DNA of 64,000 nucleotides from Paenarthrobacter nitroguajacolicus JCM 14115 (GTDB lineage: Bacteria > Actinomycetota > Actinomycetes > Actinomycetales > Micrococcaceae). Both the position numbers and the translations under genes were made by a program. The stretch spans positions 1 to 64,000 of the forward strand of contig BBFS01000003.1 in the NCBI GenBank assembly GCA_001313365.1. The letters are read 5' to 3'. The notes beneath the pieces are model-generated. The model was not told where the DNA came from. It worked only from the letters and a program-made list of their open reading frames with translations, and ran no database searches. Shown piece by piece: positions 1-11,029 of the stretch (the stretch's first letter is position 1; every line of letters begins with the position of its first letter).

Positions 1-105
1 CAATTCCCCCCCACATCCGCGCCCGGCTCATGGCCGACATCCCCCCCGGCATCGACGAACTACCCCCCCGACACATCCTCTCCCCCCTAGCCCGACAATA
101 GGACC
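1..105 (+). pseudogene. DUF4192 protein, C-terminal fragment
   Basis: The first 100 bases nearly repeat the stretch at about 29744-29840 inside the DUF4192 gene further right, including the segment coding for the MADIPGIDE-like motif. Only a short internal piece is visible: the gene is cut by the window edge, and after about base 100 the similarity stops and a TAG appears. The function of DUF4192 is unknown; such genes are common in Arthrobacter relatives. I read this as a remnant, but an intact gene broken by the homopolymer errors here (three 7-base C runs) is possible. Confidence 0.55.
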
Positions 106-2013
106 AACAGCAAGACAACCCGAAGACGGCCTCTGCTGAAAACGTGGGACGTCCCCCCCCGATTCGGGAGGACCGCCCCCCTTTGGGGTGGCACTCTCGA
201 CACCCAGCCCTGACGATACGGATGGATGAGAGCGCGCCTAGGACGCGTCGAAATCGTGCCGAAAGTGATTCTGCTGGGCGTTTCGCTGCCGAACATGATG
301 CGCTGGTGCGCTGTCACCGTCTCGGACGAGTCCGCGGCCCGAAGGCCTGTGTTGAGGTTTCTGTCCCAGCGAGGGTGGCAACTCGAGGTCACTTGTATCC
401 TGATCCTGTCTCCTGCGTTGAACGTGCAGGCAGTCGACCAGAGGCTGATAACGAACTCTTCAACCTGACCCGGGATAAGCGGCTTTCGGCCCGGCCCCGG
501 ACGGAAGGTCCCGTCTCCGCTGAAAGCATTCCGCCATGACGCCCGGACTATTCCGTCGGCCAGCCCGATGGAGTGGCCGTCCGGGGGGGTGACCCGGCAC
601 AAACGGACCACGAAGTCGGTGTCCACGGCACTTGAGCTCGCAAACAATGTGGCTGACACTTCGCCGAAAACAGTCACTGGTTCTTCCAGTGGTGACGTCG
701 TAAATGTCAGCACATCATCGCGGCTCTCCACGGCCGCCTGTTTCGCGGGGCCGGCGAGGTCGGCCCCCCCAAGGTGCATGGTGGCACTTCCGGTTGTTGG
801 AACGGGATCGGACGGGTCATAGTAGTAGGTGGCGGCTCCCGTCGACCCTGGCGCTTTCTCCAGCGAACCATCAGGTCCAAGGAACAGCTCAACCTGGCGT
901 CGGTTCGGGGGGGAGTTCATCGAAAGCGTGCCAGCGGTTCTCGCCCATGACGTAGACAAGCGCACCGGGCAGCCGTGGATCCGGTGCGTCGTTGAGGACG
1001 TGGTCGAACCACCGGGCATGGATTGAAGACAGCTCCCCCAGTCCGTTGACGGCCATTGATGATGCAAGGGCACCGAACGCTACGTCGGGGGAAGGTGCCC
1101 GTGAAATTGGTGTGAGTCCATGGACCCACAATGAGCTGGGGGGGACGCGGAGCCTCCCCCCCTGCATGGGACGTCTCTAGCTGCATCCGGTACTGGGCTA
1201 ACGTATTTGGCAGGAAAATATCAAACCAACCACCAATGTGAAGTGTTGGCAGCGGGACCGCCCCGGACACCGGACTGTCCCAGGCCTGGGAGAGTTCACC
1301 TCCGGGATCCTCGCTCGCCGAGGGAAGGATCACCGACTGCAGGAAGCCGTTGGCCCGGGACTTCAAATCGTTGATCGGGAGGGTTGCGTAGGCGGAGCCG
1401 TCCGCGAAGCCGGCGTCCAACTCTGCCAGATTTCGAGCTCGCAGGCCAGACGGGCAGGGTCGTCTGCGCATTCGCGGCGGATCTCCTCGAGGGCGATGGA
1501 GCCGTGTCCCCCCCACGCGAGTCGGCTTCCCAGTTCGAAGGCGCCGCCTCGGAAGAGCGCCCCCCCGTTATCTGCGTTGCCCGCAGCACAGATGCCCGGT
1601 GCCAGCGCCGCAAGGCCCCCCCGAGGTCGAAGGCGGGCGGCCCGCCATTGGGTTTCGGCGAAGTACGAGCGTCCCCCCCACATCCCCCCCACGCGCCCGG
1701 AGGAATAGGGCAGGTCAGCGGCCCACTCGACTGTTTCGGCGCCGTCGTTCGCTTCATGTTCTCCCGGCACGAAGGTCCCATCAGAACCATGGCGGCCGCG
1801 CACGTCCTGCAAGATAACTGCGAACCCATTGGCTGCGACAGTGGCCGGGTTGAAGTACGCGGAGTTCACGGCGAGGTCGCGACCGTAAGGTGTTCGGGTG
1901 AGCAGGACCGGAAACCGGCCCGGAGCATCCGGACGGTACACCGTGGAACGGAGAATCACACCGTCAGTTAGTTGTGTCTGGACATCGTTTTCAATGATTA
2001 CCTGGTGCTTCAT
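87..2013 (-). CDS. CocE/NonD-family hydrolase (X-Pro dipeptidyl-peptidase-like), frame-broken
   Basis: Alpha/beta hydrolase that in this family hydrolyses esters or acyl-Pro peptides. The N-terminal part (MKHQVIIENDV, then LRSTVYRPDAPGRFPVLLTRTPYGRD and DVRGRHGSDG) is the typical CocE/NonD opening. The nucleophile region reads GGMWGGRSYF; removing the extra Gly created by two 7-base runs gives GMWGRSYF, the family G-x-S-Y pattern. The C-terminal PepX_C beta-sandwich is recognisable (TLHIGGWFDIFLPNT, LIVGPWTH, then VTPPDGHSIGLADGIVRA). A frame change lies near 1430. The ATG at 2013 overlaps the stop of the upstream transporter as ATGA, so the two are probably co-translated. The true stop may be near 240, because the last 50 codons look unlike the family. 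Substrate unknown. Confidence 0.8.
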
Positions 2014-3357
2014 GCGTTGAATCCGGCCTTCTTGCGAGGTCTTCGGTGGCCGTCCGGTACGTCTCGCGAACAAATACCAGGGCTACGAAGGCCGAGACGA
2101 GGCAGCAAGCTGCGGTGAAAACTGCCACTGGGAGCCAACCCTCGGGGGGGCCAGGACGGACGATGGCGGCGGCGATAGCAGGGGCAAAACCGGTCAGGAT
2201 GAGCCCCAACTGGGAAGATATCGCGGCACCGGAATAGCGGATGCGGGTTTCGAACATCTCCGCCACCATGGCGGGACCCAGCGGGTTGACCATCGCGTAG
2301 CCGACTGACATGAGCACGATTCCGCTGACGAAGACGAAGAGGATGTTCGAACTGGAAATCGCCCAGAAATAGGCAAAGATTGCTGCAGCGCACGTAATGT
2401 TCCCGGCGATGAACACTGGTTTACGGCCAATGCGGTCAGCAAGGATGCCGAAAAGCGGCTGGACGCCCACGCTCAACGCAGCGGTGACAATCGTGACGGC
2501 AAGCATGACGCTGGATGGCACCAGCTGTTCCTTTGCTGCGTAAGAGAGGCTGAAGGCAGAGAAGATCGAGGACACCACGGCCCACACACCGAAGGCCATG
2601 ACCTTCAAAACAGTGCGCCAATGGTCACGAACAACAACCTTGGCGGGAAGCTCCAACGCTTTCGTGTTCTCCACTTCGTGTTTGAAAACCTCCGCCTCAG
2701 GCAGCTTGCGGCGAATGATGAAGCCCGCTACGGCCACGAGGATGCTTGCCAGGAACGGGATGCGCCAGCCCCCCCAGGCAAGCAGATCTTCCTGAGGCAT
2801 CAGGGACACGAGAAGGAACGCGAGCGAAGCGAGAGTGATGCCCGCAGCTGCTCCGGTGTTGACCCAGCTGGCGAAGAAGGCGCGCCTGTTTGCCGGCGCG
2901 TGTTCCAGGGAGATCGTCACCGCGCCACTGATTCGCCCGCTGCTGAAATTCCCTGCACGACGCGCAGCAGTACCAGCAGGACCGGGGCAAGAGCGCCGAT
3001 TGCCGCCGTGGGCGGAAGGCAGCCAATCAGGAATGTCGCGATACCCATGCTGACCAGCGTGAAAACGAGCATTTGCTTGCGGCCAACGCGGTCGCCGAAG
3101 TGGCCGATGACGCCGGCAGCCAGTGGGCGCACTACATAACCAATGCCGATCGTTGCCATGGACAGCAACTGACCCAACGCTGGATCGATGCCCGGGAAGA
3201 AAATCTTGTTGAAAACGAGCGCGGACGCTGCGCCATAGATAAAGAAGTCGTAGTACTCAAGCGTGCTGCCAACAAAGCTGGCGACGGCGGCCTTACGGGC
3301 ATGCTGCCCCGCGGGCGCCGCAACAGTGGCGGCAGTGCTGATGGGACCTGCGGTCAT
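2010..3357 (-). CDS. MFS transporter, metabolite:H+ symporter (MHS) family
   Basis: Twelve-helix proton symporter of the MHS group (shikimate, proline/betaine or citrate type). The N-terminus has FVGSTLEYYDFFIYG and GHFGDRVGRKQ, the helix 2-3 signature; the middle has EHAPANRRAFFASW and WRIPFLAS; the second half repeats the motif as LADRIGRKP and carries ETRIRYSGAAISSQLG. Start at 3357 is preceded by GAGGAG at good distance. The frame changes near 2920 (after AAGES) and again near the end, where one missing A turns EDLAKKAGFNA-stop into a longer false tail. The restored TGA overlaps the ATG of the CocE-like hydrolase, so the pair probably imports and hydrolyses one substrate. Substrate cannot be told from sequence. 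Confidence 0.85.
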
Positions 3358-3530
3358 TGCGGATCTCCTCATAGTTGCTCTGGGAATGGGTAGAGCGCAA
3401 GCCTCACCGGTGCCGACGTCGATGTCGGCAACCAGTTTAGTGGCGTGAATCACTCCTGAACTATGGTTGCGTTAAAAGTCACGATCGTCAATAAATATGC
3501 AAAGTTACTTCGAATGGGTGAGACTGGAGT

Positions 3531-4440
3531 GTGCGAATTACGGGAGAGAGACCAGGACCGGCGGCAGTGGACTTTCCACGCCCCCCCAACGAGGAAACGC
3601 CAGCCAACACGTCCTCGTCACGATGCTCGCGGAATTCTGGAGGAAAACGGACCTGTGGCTTCCCGCCCGCGTGGTGGTCAGACTTGCAGAGGACGTCGGC
3701 CTGTCCCGGTCAGCGGTGACAACTGCCTCAGTCGTCTCGCCGCGCGCGGCGTTCTTGAAAACGACGGTGGCGGCCGCGCGTCGCGTTACCGGTTCACTTC
3801 GGCCGCCCGGGAACGCCTGGTTGTGGGAAACCAGCAAGTCACCGAATTTGGGGGGGACCCGTCCGCCAGCTGGGATCACCGCTGGACCGCTGTGGCGTTC
3901 TCGGTGCCCGAAACCGACCGGGATATCAGGGAAGCATTTCGGGCCAGACTGCGGTGGCTGGGCTTTGCCCCCCCCATATACGGGGCATTGTGGTTCTCCC
4001 CCCCCGGGATCTGGTAGCGCGGGTCTCGGAGACCGCTGAGGGATACAACGTGGACGACTTCATGGCCTTCCGGGTTGAGGACGCCGCGCTGGAAGGACGC
4101 CGGCCCGTACTCGTCAACAGCGAGGAACTGCCGGCACGCTATGCCGCCTTCGCCCGCGCAAACGAGCAACGCCTGAACGCCTTCGTCAACAGGGCGGGGA
4201 CCCCAAAGGGGTATTCCGCATGCGCATCGAAACCATGGACGAATGGCGGGCTTTTCCCTGGGACGACCCCGGAATGCCATATGAACTACTCCCCCCGGAA
4301 TGGCCCCTTCGACAGGCCCGCTCCACCTTCATTGAGGTGTACAACGGCACGACAGAAGGCTCGGAACAGTACCTGCGCCGGTCCTCACGGAACTGGCGCC
4401 AGAGGCCGTCCCGGGAATCAGCATGTCCAGGATCGCCTAG
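3531..4440 (+). CDS. PaaX-like transcriptional regulator, frame-broken
   Basis: Rebuilt across four frame changes. The N-terminal winged helix reads HVLVTMLAEFWRKTD, VRLAEDVGLSRSAVTTA, then LSRLAARGVLEN. The central PaaX region follows (WTAVAFSVPETDRDIREAF, LRWLGFAPIYGALWFSPR), and the C-terminal domain has the family hallmark WRAFPWDDPGMPYELLPPEW before FIEVYNGTTEGSEQYL. PaaX repressors sense acyl-CoA intermediates such as phenylacetyl-CoA; no paa genes are nearby, so the ligand is open. It is divergent from the MHS transporter and hydrolase, which are the likely targets. The start is uncertain: GTG at 3531 or a later GTG near 3570. It ends convergent with the PfkB kinase, overlapping by a few bases. 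Confidence 0.75.
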
Positions 4441-5422
4441 ACTTGCCCGTTCGCCTTCACTGAGGGCCGCCTAGAGAAACTGGAATCCAACGGACCAAGC
4501 TCATTCGCAGTCGGCGGGTTCGCCCCTGCCCTGGAGCAGGTAATGGCAGCTGCGCTGTTGGCATACGCGGCCACTCCGGACAGCTCGTCCTTGGATAACG
4601 AGTTCAGCTTCTCCCTGCCTACTGCGCCGAGGGTTCCGAGCTGGGCAAGTGCTGACATCAGTCCTGCCATAAACGAGTCCCCCCGCCCCCCACGGTATCC
4701 GCCACCACAACGCTCACGGCGGGCATCTCCACCCGGACCTGCCTTGTGAGGATCACTGGACCAGCCGCTCCCCCCCTCGTCAGCGCGACCACCGCAGGAC
4801 CGAGATCCAGCCAAGCCTCCAGAGCCTCCAGTGGTGTCCTGTCCGGGTAGAGCCAGAGGAGGTCTTCGTCGCTGGCTTTCACGATGTCGCTGGCAGCCAC
4901 AAACTGTTCAATGCGCGGCCTGACCAGCTCGACATCCGCTGATGGCGGGCCTGCAGTTGGGATCGAAACTGACGGTTGCCCACTCCCGCGCTGCCCCGAC
5001 AAGCGACAACGTGTGCTCGTCACCAGGTGCGAGGACGGAGGCGATTGATCCGGTGTGAACGTGGCCGGCGGACCGCACCGCCTCGGCCGCCGTCGTCCAA
5101 GCATCGTCGAGGTCCCAGCTGATGTCGAAGGTGTACGTCGCGGCACCGTCAGCACCCAGGGTTGCGATCGCCGTCGACGTCGGTGCGGAGCCGCCTTTGA
5201 TGACGTCGACATTGTTGCTGCGGAGGTGCTTCTCCAGCGATGCGCCGTGCGTGTCATCGGCGTAGTGCGTTACCAAAGTGGTTCGCAGGCCGAGACGTGA
5301 AGCACCTACGGCGACGTTTAGAGGCTTCCGCCGGGATGCGTTTGGGTCTGCGACGAGCGTGGATCGTTGATGATGTCAACGAGTGCCTCGCCGATGACTG
5401 ATACGGATAGCTCGGTGTTCAT
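4437..5422 (-). CDS. PfkB-family carbohydrate kinase (fructokinase-like)
   Basis: ATP-dependent sugar kinase of the ribokinase fold. The N-terminus MNTELSVSVIGEALVDII and the following GGSPLNVAVG (one C missing in the sequence, giving a false stop) form the sugar-binding start. Later come TVSFDPNCRPAIS, IVKASDEDLLWLYP, and the C-terminal PfkB signature VADTVGAGDSFMAGLM, whose GAGD contains the catalytic Asp. In the raw sequence this signature is broken by a 7-C run near 4680. About 328 residues, normal for fructokinases. The ATG overlaps the dehydrogenase stop (ATGA), making this the last gene of the polyol operon, where it would phosphorylate the ketose made by the dehydrogenase. Substrate (fructose or similar) is inferred from context. 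Confidence 0.85.
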
Positions 5423-6482
5423 CGGCCCGGGTACACCACGGCTTTAAGTTGGCCGGGCTGCTTGCCGGCTTTGAGCGCTGCTTCGGATTCAGCTAGGGCG
5501 AACTTGCCGGTGACCAGGATGTCCAGGTCTACCTTGCCGTCCGCGAGGAGTTGGATGGCAAGGGGGGGCCAGGTGTTGGTGTAGCGGAATACGCCGGAGA
5601 GCCAGATCTCGCGGTTCTGGATGTAGGAAACGGGTAGTTCGACGTCGTCCGCGCCGAGTCCCACCAGGATGACGCGGCCCGCGGGTCCGACGGCCTTGAT
5701 GCCGGAACGCACCGCTTGAGGGCGCCCGAAGCGTCTATGAAGGCGTCGACGTCGAGCCCTTGCACACTGTCCGTTTTTACGTTCAGCGCGTGGGTGGCTC
5801 CGTGTTCCAGGGCGAAGGTGAGGCGGTCTTCGGCGATGTCCGTGATGTAGATTTCACTCGCGCCGAAAGCCCGCGCGGCCTGCGCAGCGATGATGCCGAT
5901 GGGACCGGCGCCTGCGATCAGGACCCGGCTGCCGGGTTTGACTCCTGCGCGTTCGCAGGCCCAGAGCCCTACCGAGAGCGGCTCGATCAGGGCGGCGGCT
6001 TCGTCGCTGACGTTGTCCGGGATGTCGTACGCGAAGTCGCTTTGGATGGTGACGTACTCGGCGAACGCGCCGTCCACGGGAGGCGTCGCGTAGAACTCCA
6101 TTTCCGGGCAGAGGTTGTAGCGTCCGGCCTTGCATTGCCGGCAGGTTCGGCACGGGCGTTGGGGTTCGACGGCGACTCGCGCACCGATGCGGGCGGGGTC
6201 CACGGAGCTTCCGACGGCTGCGATCCGCCCTGCGAGTTCGTGGCCGAGGATCAAGGGGTGGTCCACCACGTAATCGCCGATCCGGCCATGCTCGTAGTAG
6301 TGGACGTCGCTTCCGCAGACTCCGACGGCGGATACCTGCACGAGCACCTGGTCGGGTTCGAGGTGCGGGATGGGCAGCGTTTCCATGGTCATCTCGCCTT
6401 GGCGCTGGAGGATGGCCGCTCGCATGGAAGCCGGCAGCTCGGGCTGCTTGAGCAGAGGGGTTTGGGTGGTTGAGGTTGTCAT
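5419..6482 (-). CDS. Zn-dependent polyol (sorbitol/xylitol-type) dehydrogenase
   Basis: Medium-chain dehydrogenase that oxidises a polyol to a ketose with NAD(P)+. Visible features in order: catalytic zinc motif VGVCGSDVHYYEHGRIGDYV, GHELAGRI, structural-zinc cysteines in PCRTCRQCKAGRYNLC, the EPLSVGLWACERAGVKPGS segment, the Rossmann motif AGAGPIGIIAAQAA and a C-terminal GRVILVGLG block. The frame changes once near 5712 (one base lost after DASGAL), and WPPLAIQL carries one extra Pro from a 7-base run. About 354 residues, normal for sorbitol dehydrogenases. Start at 6482 lies just after the permease stop. It sits between the permeases and the kinase of a five-gene polyol operon. Confidence 0.88.
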
Positions 6483-6504
6483 GATGGGAATCCTTTGGAG
6501 TTGG

Positions 6505-6540
6505 TTACTTGACCGCGCCGAATTACTTGACGGCGCCGAG
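6505..6540. repeat. 18-bp tandem duplication spanning the permease stop codon
   Basis: Two adjacent 18-bp units (6505-6522 and 6523-6540) differ at two positions. On the minus strand each encodes Gly-Ala-Val-Lys-stop, so the second copy lies just past the permease stop and repeats it. It looks like a local slippage duplication. Confidence 0.7.
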
Positions 6541-7442
6541 TGAGAGGCCTTGGACGAGCTTGTCCTGCGCCGCGAATCCTGCGAAAAGGACGGGGGAGCG
6601 AGATGATGACGGCGGCTGCGCAGACCTTGGCGAGGAAGAGGCCTTGGCTGGAGACGAAGCCGGTCAGGAACACAGGCGCCGTACCGGCCACAACGCCGGT
6701 GAGTACCCGGGCCAACAAGAGCTCATTCCAACTGAAGATGAAACAGATCAGGGCCGTGGCTGCGATGCCCGGCATCGCCACAGGTGCGATCACCTTGCGT
6801 AGCGTGAGGATCAGGTTGCGCCGTCGATCTGTGCCGCTTCGAGCATTTCGACGGGAACTTCGGCGAGGAAGGACCGCATCATCCACACTGCGATCGGCAG
6901 GTTCATGGAGGTGTACATGAGGATCAGGAACCAGATGTTGTCCAGTGCCCCCCACGGTCTTGGCGAAAAGGTACAGCGGCAGGATAGCTGCGACCACCGG
7001 CATCATCTTGGTGGAGAGGAAGAAGAACATGACGTCCGTCCACTTCTTCACCGGCCGGATGGACAGGGCATAAGCGGCGGGAATGGCCAGGACGAGCACC
7101 AGAATCGTGGACAGGATGGAGGCGGTGGCGGAGTTGATCAGCGAAGGCCACGGGCTAACCCCCCCGGACGTTTCACCGAAGAACTCCTTGTAAGCGTCCA
7201 AGGTGAGATTGGCAGCCAATGACGGCGGGTTGGTGGCGGCGTCAGTCTCGGAATGGAACGAGGTCAGGATCATCCAGAGAACGGGTGTCGCAAAGAGCAG
7301 CGCCATCAGCCATGCTGCAAGGCCTGCGGCCGTGTTGTTGCGGGTGGGATCCATGCGTGACTTGCCCCCGACGGCGGACCAAGGACGGCGTGCTGGACTT
7401 ATCAGGCGTGGTACGGGCTGCGGCAGGACTGAGGGTGCTCAT
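6523..7442 (-). CDS. Carbohydrate ABC transporter permease (MalG-like)
   Basis: Second inner-membrane subunit of a CUT1 sugar/polyol importer. The N-terminus MSTLSPAAARTTPDKS is cytoplasmic; helices follow (AAWLMALLFATPVLWMIL, ASILSTILVLVLAIPAAYAL, FFFLSTKMMPVVAAILPLYL), and the EAA loop reads EMLEAAQIDGA before losing a base, continuing as VIAPVAMPGIAATALICFIF. Frame changes lie near 7370, 6940, 6820 and 6590. The ATG at 7442 overlaps the stop of the first permease (ATGA). The restored C-terminus is LGAVK with TAA at 6523. With the first permease and the binding protein it forms the polyol importer; no ATPase gene is in this operon. Confidence 0.85.
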
Positions 7443-8406
7443 CGTGCTGCCTCCTTCTTGAAGAGCGAGAAAACGGTGCGGAGGGCGAAGGTCGCCACGA
7501 GGATGGTGCCAATGACCACCACGACGCCGGCAGCGGAGGCCAGCCCGTACTCATTGGCGTAGTAGAACGTCTGGTAAATCGCGTACGGAAGGTTCGCGGT
7601 ACCCAGGCCACCGGACGTAAGTGTGAAGACGGCGTCGAAATTCTGAACGATGTAGATGGCACCCAACAGACCCCCCCCAAGCTCCAGATACTGCCGCAGG
7701 TGCGGGAGCGTCAGGTGCCGGAAGATGGCCCACGGCGTGGCGCCGTCCATCTGGCTGCCTCCACGGTATCCATGGGCCTCGACTGCAGGCCTGCCAGCAG
7801 AATCAGCATCATGAACGGAGTCCACTGCCACACCAGCGAGATCATCACTGCCATCAGCGGTGCCTGGGACAGCAGATCCAATTGGGGGAGGTGTATCGCT
7901 GCCGAACAGGGACCAGATCCAGGTCAAGATGCCGTTGATCAGCGTAGGTGGGGTTGAGCAGTGCGTGCTTCCAAATCAGGCAGCGGCCACGGGCACTACC
8001 AGGAACGGTGCAATCAGCAGCGTCCTTGCCAAGCCGCGTCCGATGAACTTCTTATCCAACAGAAGGGCCAGGCCAAGGCCGATGACCAGACTCGCCAGGA
8101 CCACGGCCACCGTGAGGAGGATGGTAGTGAAGATTGCCTGGCGGAGATCGGGATCGGTGAGGACCGTGACGTAGTTCTCGAAGCCCGCGAAACCCGTGGT
8201 GCTTGGACTCAGGCTGTTCCAGTTCAGGAACGAGATGATCAGGGTCACCACGAACGGGAGCTGGGTGACGATGATGAGGAAAATCAGGCTGGAAGCAGCG
8301 GCGCGCGCCGTGCCCAGGCCAGAGCGCGTTCCCGCGATGCTTTGTTTCGCGAAGGTTTGGCAGTGGCATGTCCCGGGCGGGAGATGCGCGCCGTTGCGGT
8401 AGTCAT
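7439..8406 (-). CDS. Carbohydrate ABC transporter permease (MalF/UgpA-like)
   Basis: First inner-membrane subunit of the CUT1 importer. It starts MTTATARISRPGHATAKPS at 8406 behind CAGGAG, then VTLIISFLNWNSLSP, FAGFENYVTVLTD, a helix ending ASLVIGLGLALLLDKKF and ARTLLIAPFLVVPV. The EAA loop reads QMDGATPWAIFRHLTLPHLR, followed by GAIYIVQNFDAVFTLTSGG and a terminal helix ending TVFSLFKKEAAR. Frames change near 8280, 7975 and 7760. It lies 20 bases after the binding protein and overlaps the second permease by ATGA. Confidence 0.85.
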
Positions 8407-8426
8407 GATGTTCTCCTGCGGTTCGG

Positions 8427-9791
8427 TTATTGCTTGTTCTTGTATTTGTCGCCGACCTTTTGCGCGGCTTCCTGGCCCTTTGCCAAGCATCAGCACGCTC
8501 CCCCCCTGTCCAGCAATGGCCGAGCTGACGCCTTGGGAGACGTTGGTGCCAAGCGCGGCGAACTCGGGGGGGATGCCGACAAACTGGATGCCGACGGCGG
8601 GACGTTCCTGGAGGCCGGGGTTCTTCGGGTCTGCATTCTCGATCGCAAAGCGCTCGGCTTCGAAGAACGGGGCTGCGTCCTGGAAGTCGGCGTTCTCATA
8701 CGTGGAGATGCGCTTGCCTGAGGGCACCTTGGCCCAACCGAGCTTGGAGGCGACCAGTTCTTCGTATTCCTTGGAGCTGGCCCACGCGATGAACTTCTCA
8801 GCGGAGTCTTTTTTCTTCGACGCCGCCTGCAAAGCCCAGGACCAGGTCCACAACCAGCCGGAGGATGCGGTTTCCTTCACCGGTGCCTGGGCGTAACCGA
8901 TCTTGCCCTTCACCGGGGGGGAAGCTTCAGCCTCCAGCGCGCCGGCAGCCGAGGTTGCGTCGTACCACATGGCCACTTTGCTTTGGGTGAGGTTGTTCAG
9001 GCATTCGGTGAAGCCCGCCTGGGCTGCACCGGCCTGGCCATGTTCCCGCACCAGCTTGGTGTAGAACTCGGTTGCTTCGGTGAACTCGGGTGAGTTGACC
9101 TTGGCGTTCCAGTCTTTGTCGAACCATGTACCGCCGAAGGTGTTGACCACGGTTGTCAGCGGGGGGGCGAAGACCTGCCCCCCATCCAGGCTGTCCACGG
9201 AGGCAGATGCCCTTCATCCCGGGTTCCGCGCCGTCAACCTTTGCGGCTAGCTCGGCCACTTCGTCCCAGGTGGGCTTCTCCGGCATGGTCAGGCCCGTGG
9301 CATCGAAAACGTCCTTGCGGTACATCAGGAAGGAGGATTCACCATAAAACGGCTCACCGTAGAGTTTGCCGTCCGTGCCGGTGAGGGACGCGGTGTAGGC
9401 GGGCAGAATGTCGTCCTGTTTGAACTCGGGATCCTTGGCCACGTTATCCAGAGGGGCCAACCAGCCGTTGGCGGAGTAGAAGGGGGATCTCGTAGTTGGA
9501 CAACGAAGCGACGTCGTATTGTCCGGCCTGGCTGGAGAACTCCTGGCTGATCTTCGCCCGGACGTCGTTCTCCGGCAGCACCGTGTAGTTCACCCGGATG
9601 CCGGTCTCCTTGGTGAAGTTATCCGCAGTGAGCCTCTGCAGGTCTTCCATCTGCGGGTTGTTGACCATCAGGACGCTGATGCTGTTCTGGTCACCAACTC
9701 CGGTTCCGCCCGCTCCGGCGCAGGCCGTGGCGGTGAGCGCGATGCACAAAGCGCCGGCTGCAAGGGCTGCCGCACGTGTTTTTGAGCGCAT
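8427..9791 (-). CDS. Extracellular solute-binding lipoprotein (polyol/sugar)
   Basis: Substrate-capture protein of the polyol importer. The signal peptide MRSKTRAAALAAGALCIALT ends in the lipobox TATAC, so the mature protein is lipid-anchored outside the membrane. Type 1 binding-protein features follow: NFTKETGIRVNYTVLPENDV, SSFLMYRKDVFDATGLTMP, TWDEVAELAAKVDG, KVAMWYDATSAAG and SGWLWTWSWALQAASKKKDS. Frames change near 9480, 9190 and 8490; the restored end is GDKYKNKQ with TAA at 8427. Start ATG at 9791 has GAAGGAG eight bases upstream. Its promoter faces the AraC regulator. Confidence 0.88.
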
Positions 9792-9998
9792 TGAGGACTC
9801 CTTCGTTCTTCATGGGGGTGCGCAGTCTCCGCACTCCTACTACTGCGTGGAAGTACAAGACCTGGGCAAGGCATTCGACCGGATGACCGGGGGCGCCTTG
9901 CTGTGTTCCTCAAGATTAGGCGTGTGGGGTGGGGCACAACTAGCGTCATAGATGACGCATACTGATACTTATTTTCCCTACCCGTTGGAGGCCCCCCC
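9792..9998. promoter_or_regulatory. Divergent promoter region, polyol operon and AraC regulator
   Basis: About 200 bases between the binding protein and the AraC gene must hold both promoters. I see no perfect palindrome; a short inverted motif around 9948-9958 (GTCATAGATGAC) is a possible half of an operator. The AraC gene has GGAGG at 9986-9990. Confidence 0.4.
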
Positions 9999-11012
9999 GT
10001 GAGTTCCACGTACACCCACGATGGTGCTGCGGCGCGCTTGGCCCAGCGGCTCCTGGGCATGCGGGCCAACCGCGAAGTGATCCCCCGAAGATCCGAACCA
10101 TTCCGTCCGTTGGCACCAGCACGACTACCCCCCCAGCCCGGTGGCGCGTTGGAACTATCACCCTGAATACGAGATCCACCTCATCCGGAAGGGTTCGGGA
10201 AAATTCATTGTGGGTGACTACATTGGCACCTTCGAGGCCGGGCACGTTTCTCTGGTTGGGTCAGGACTCCCCCCCATGACTGGGTCAGCGACCTCGAACC
10301 AGGGGGGGAAGTACTTCAAAATCGCGATGCCGTGATCCAGTTCGACGGAAAATGGGTGGAACAGACCGCGAAACTGGTCCCCCCCGAACTGGCGGAAGTG
10401 AAACCGCTGTTGGAACAGTCCGCACGGGGCATAGAGTTTTTTGGACATACGGCGGAAGTAGCAGCCGCGTCCATTGAAGCCATGGGCACCTCCACGGGTT
10501 TGGAACGGCTGCATCACCTGCTGGCATTGTTTGCCGCCCTTTCCCGGGCACCGGACCACGAACGCAAATACCTCGCTGACGAATGGTTCCGGCCACAATT
10601 GGACGGCCAGGCAGAAGCCGTAGTGGACATCGTCTTGGAGTACGTCTTCAGCAACCACGCCGGCAGCGTCTCCATGTCAGAAGCAGCAGCCATGGTGGGC
10701 ATGGCGGAGCCCACGTTCTCCAAATACTTCAAACGTGCGACCGGCCAGAACTTTTCAGATCTCGTCCGGAAACTGCGGCTGGCCCACGCACGCCGCCTCC
10801 TGGAACGCACCGACAAACCCGTCTCGGACATCTGCTATGAGGTGGGATTCAGCAACCTGTCCAACTTCAACCGTCACTTCTTGGCCGATGCGGGCGAGAG
10901 CCCTAGCCAATATCGCAAAGGTTTGCGTGGTGGAGGCCCTCCCAGAACTGAGGAGAATGTCACGTCTGACTGGCCTGGCTCAGTCCGAGCAGACCGTCCG
11001 AGCTGGTGTTGA
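9999..11012 (+). CDS. AraC-family transcriptional regulator
   Basis: Likely activator of the polyol operon. GTG start at 9999 with GGAGG upstream. The N-terminal cupin half reads WNYHPEYEIHLIRKGSGKFI, VGDYIGTFEAGHVSLVG; the C-terminal double helix-turn-helix is complete, with SMSEAAAMVGMAEPTFSKYF and PVSDICYEVGFSNLSNFNRH, ending near SPSQYRKGL. Frames change near 10090 and 10330; KLVPPELAEV carries an extra Pro from a 7-C run. About 300 residues, normal for the family. The last 30 codons (after KGL) look like readthrough into the remnant behind it, so the true stop may be near 10930. Confidence 0.85.
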
Positions 11013-11029
11013 GTCGGCAGCAGCACCGG

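Noticed and set aside
5760..6473. Plus-strand reading frame of 237 codons
   Set aside because: Antisense to the polyol dehydrogenase.
7961..8896. Long plus-strand reading frame of about 310 codons
   Set aside because: Antisense to the first permease and the binding protein; composition of a GC-rich shadow frame.
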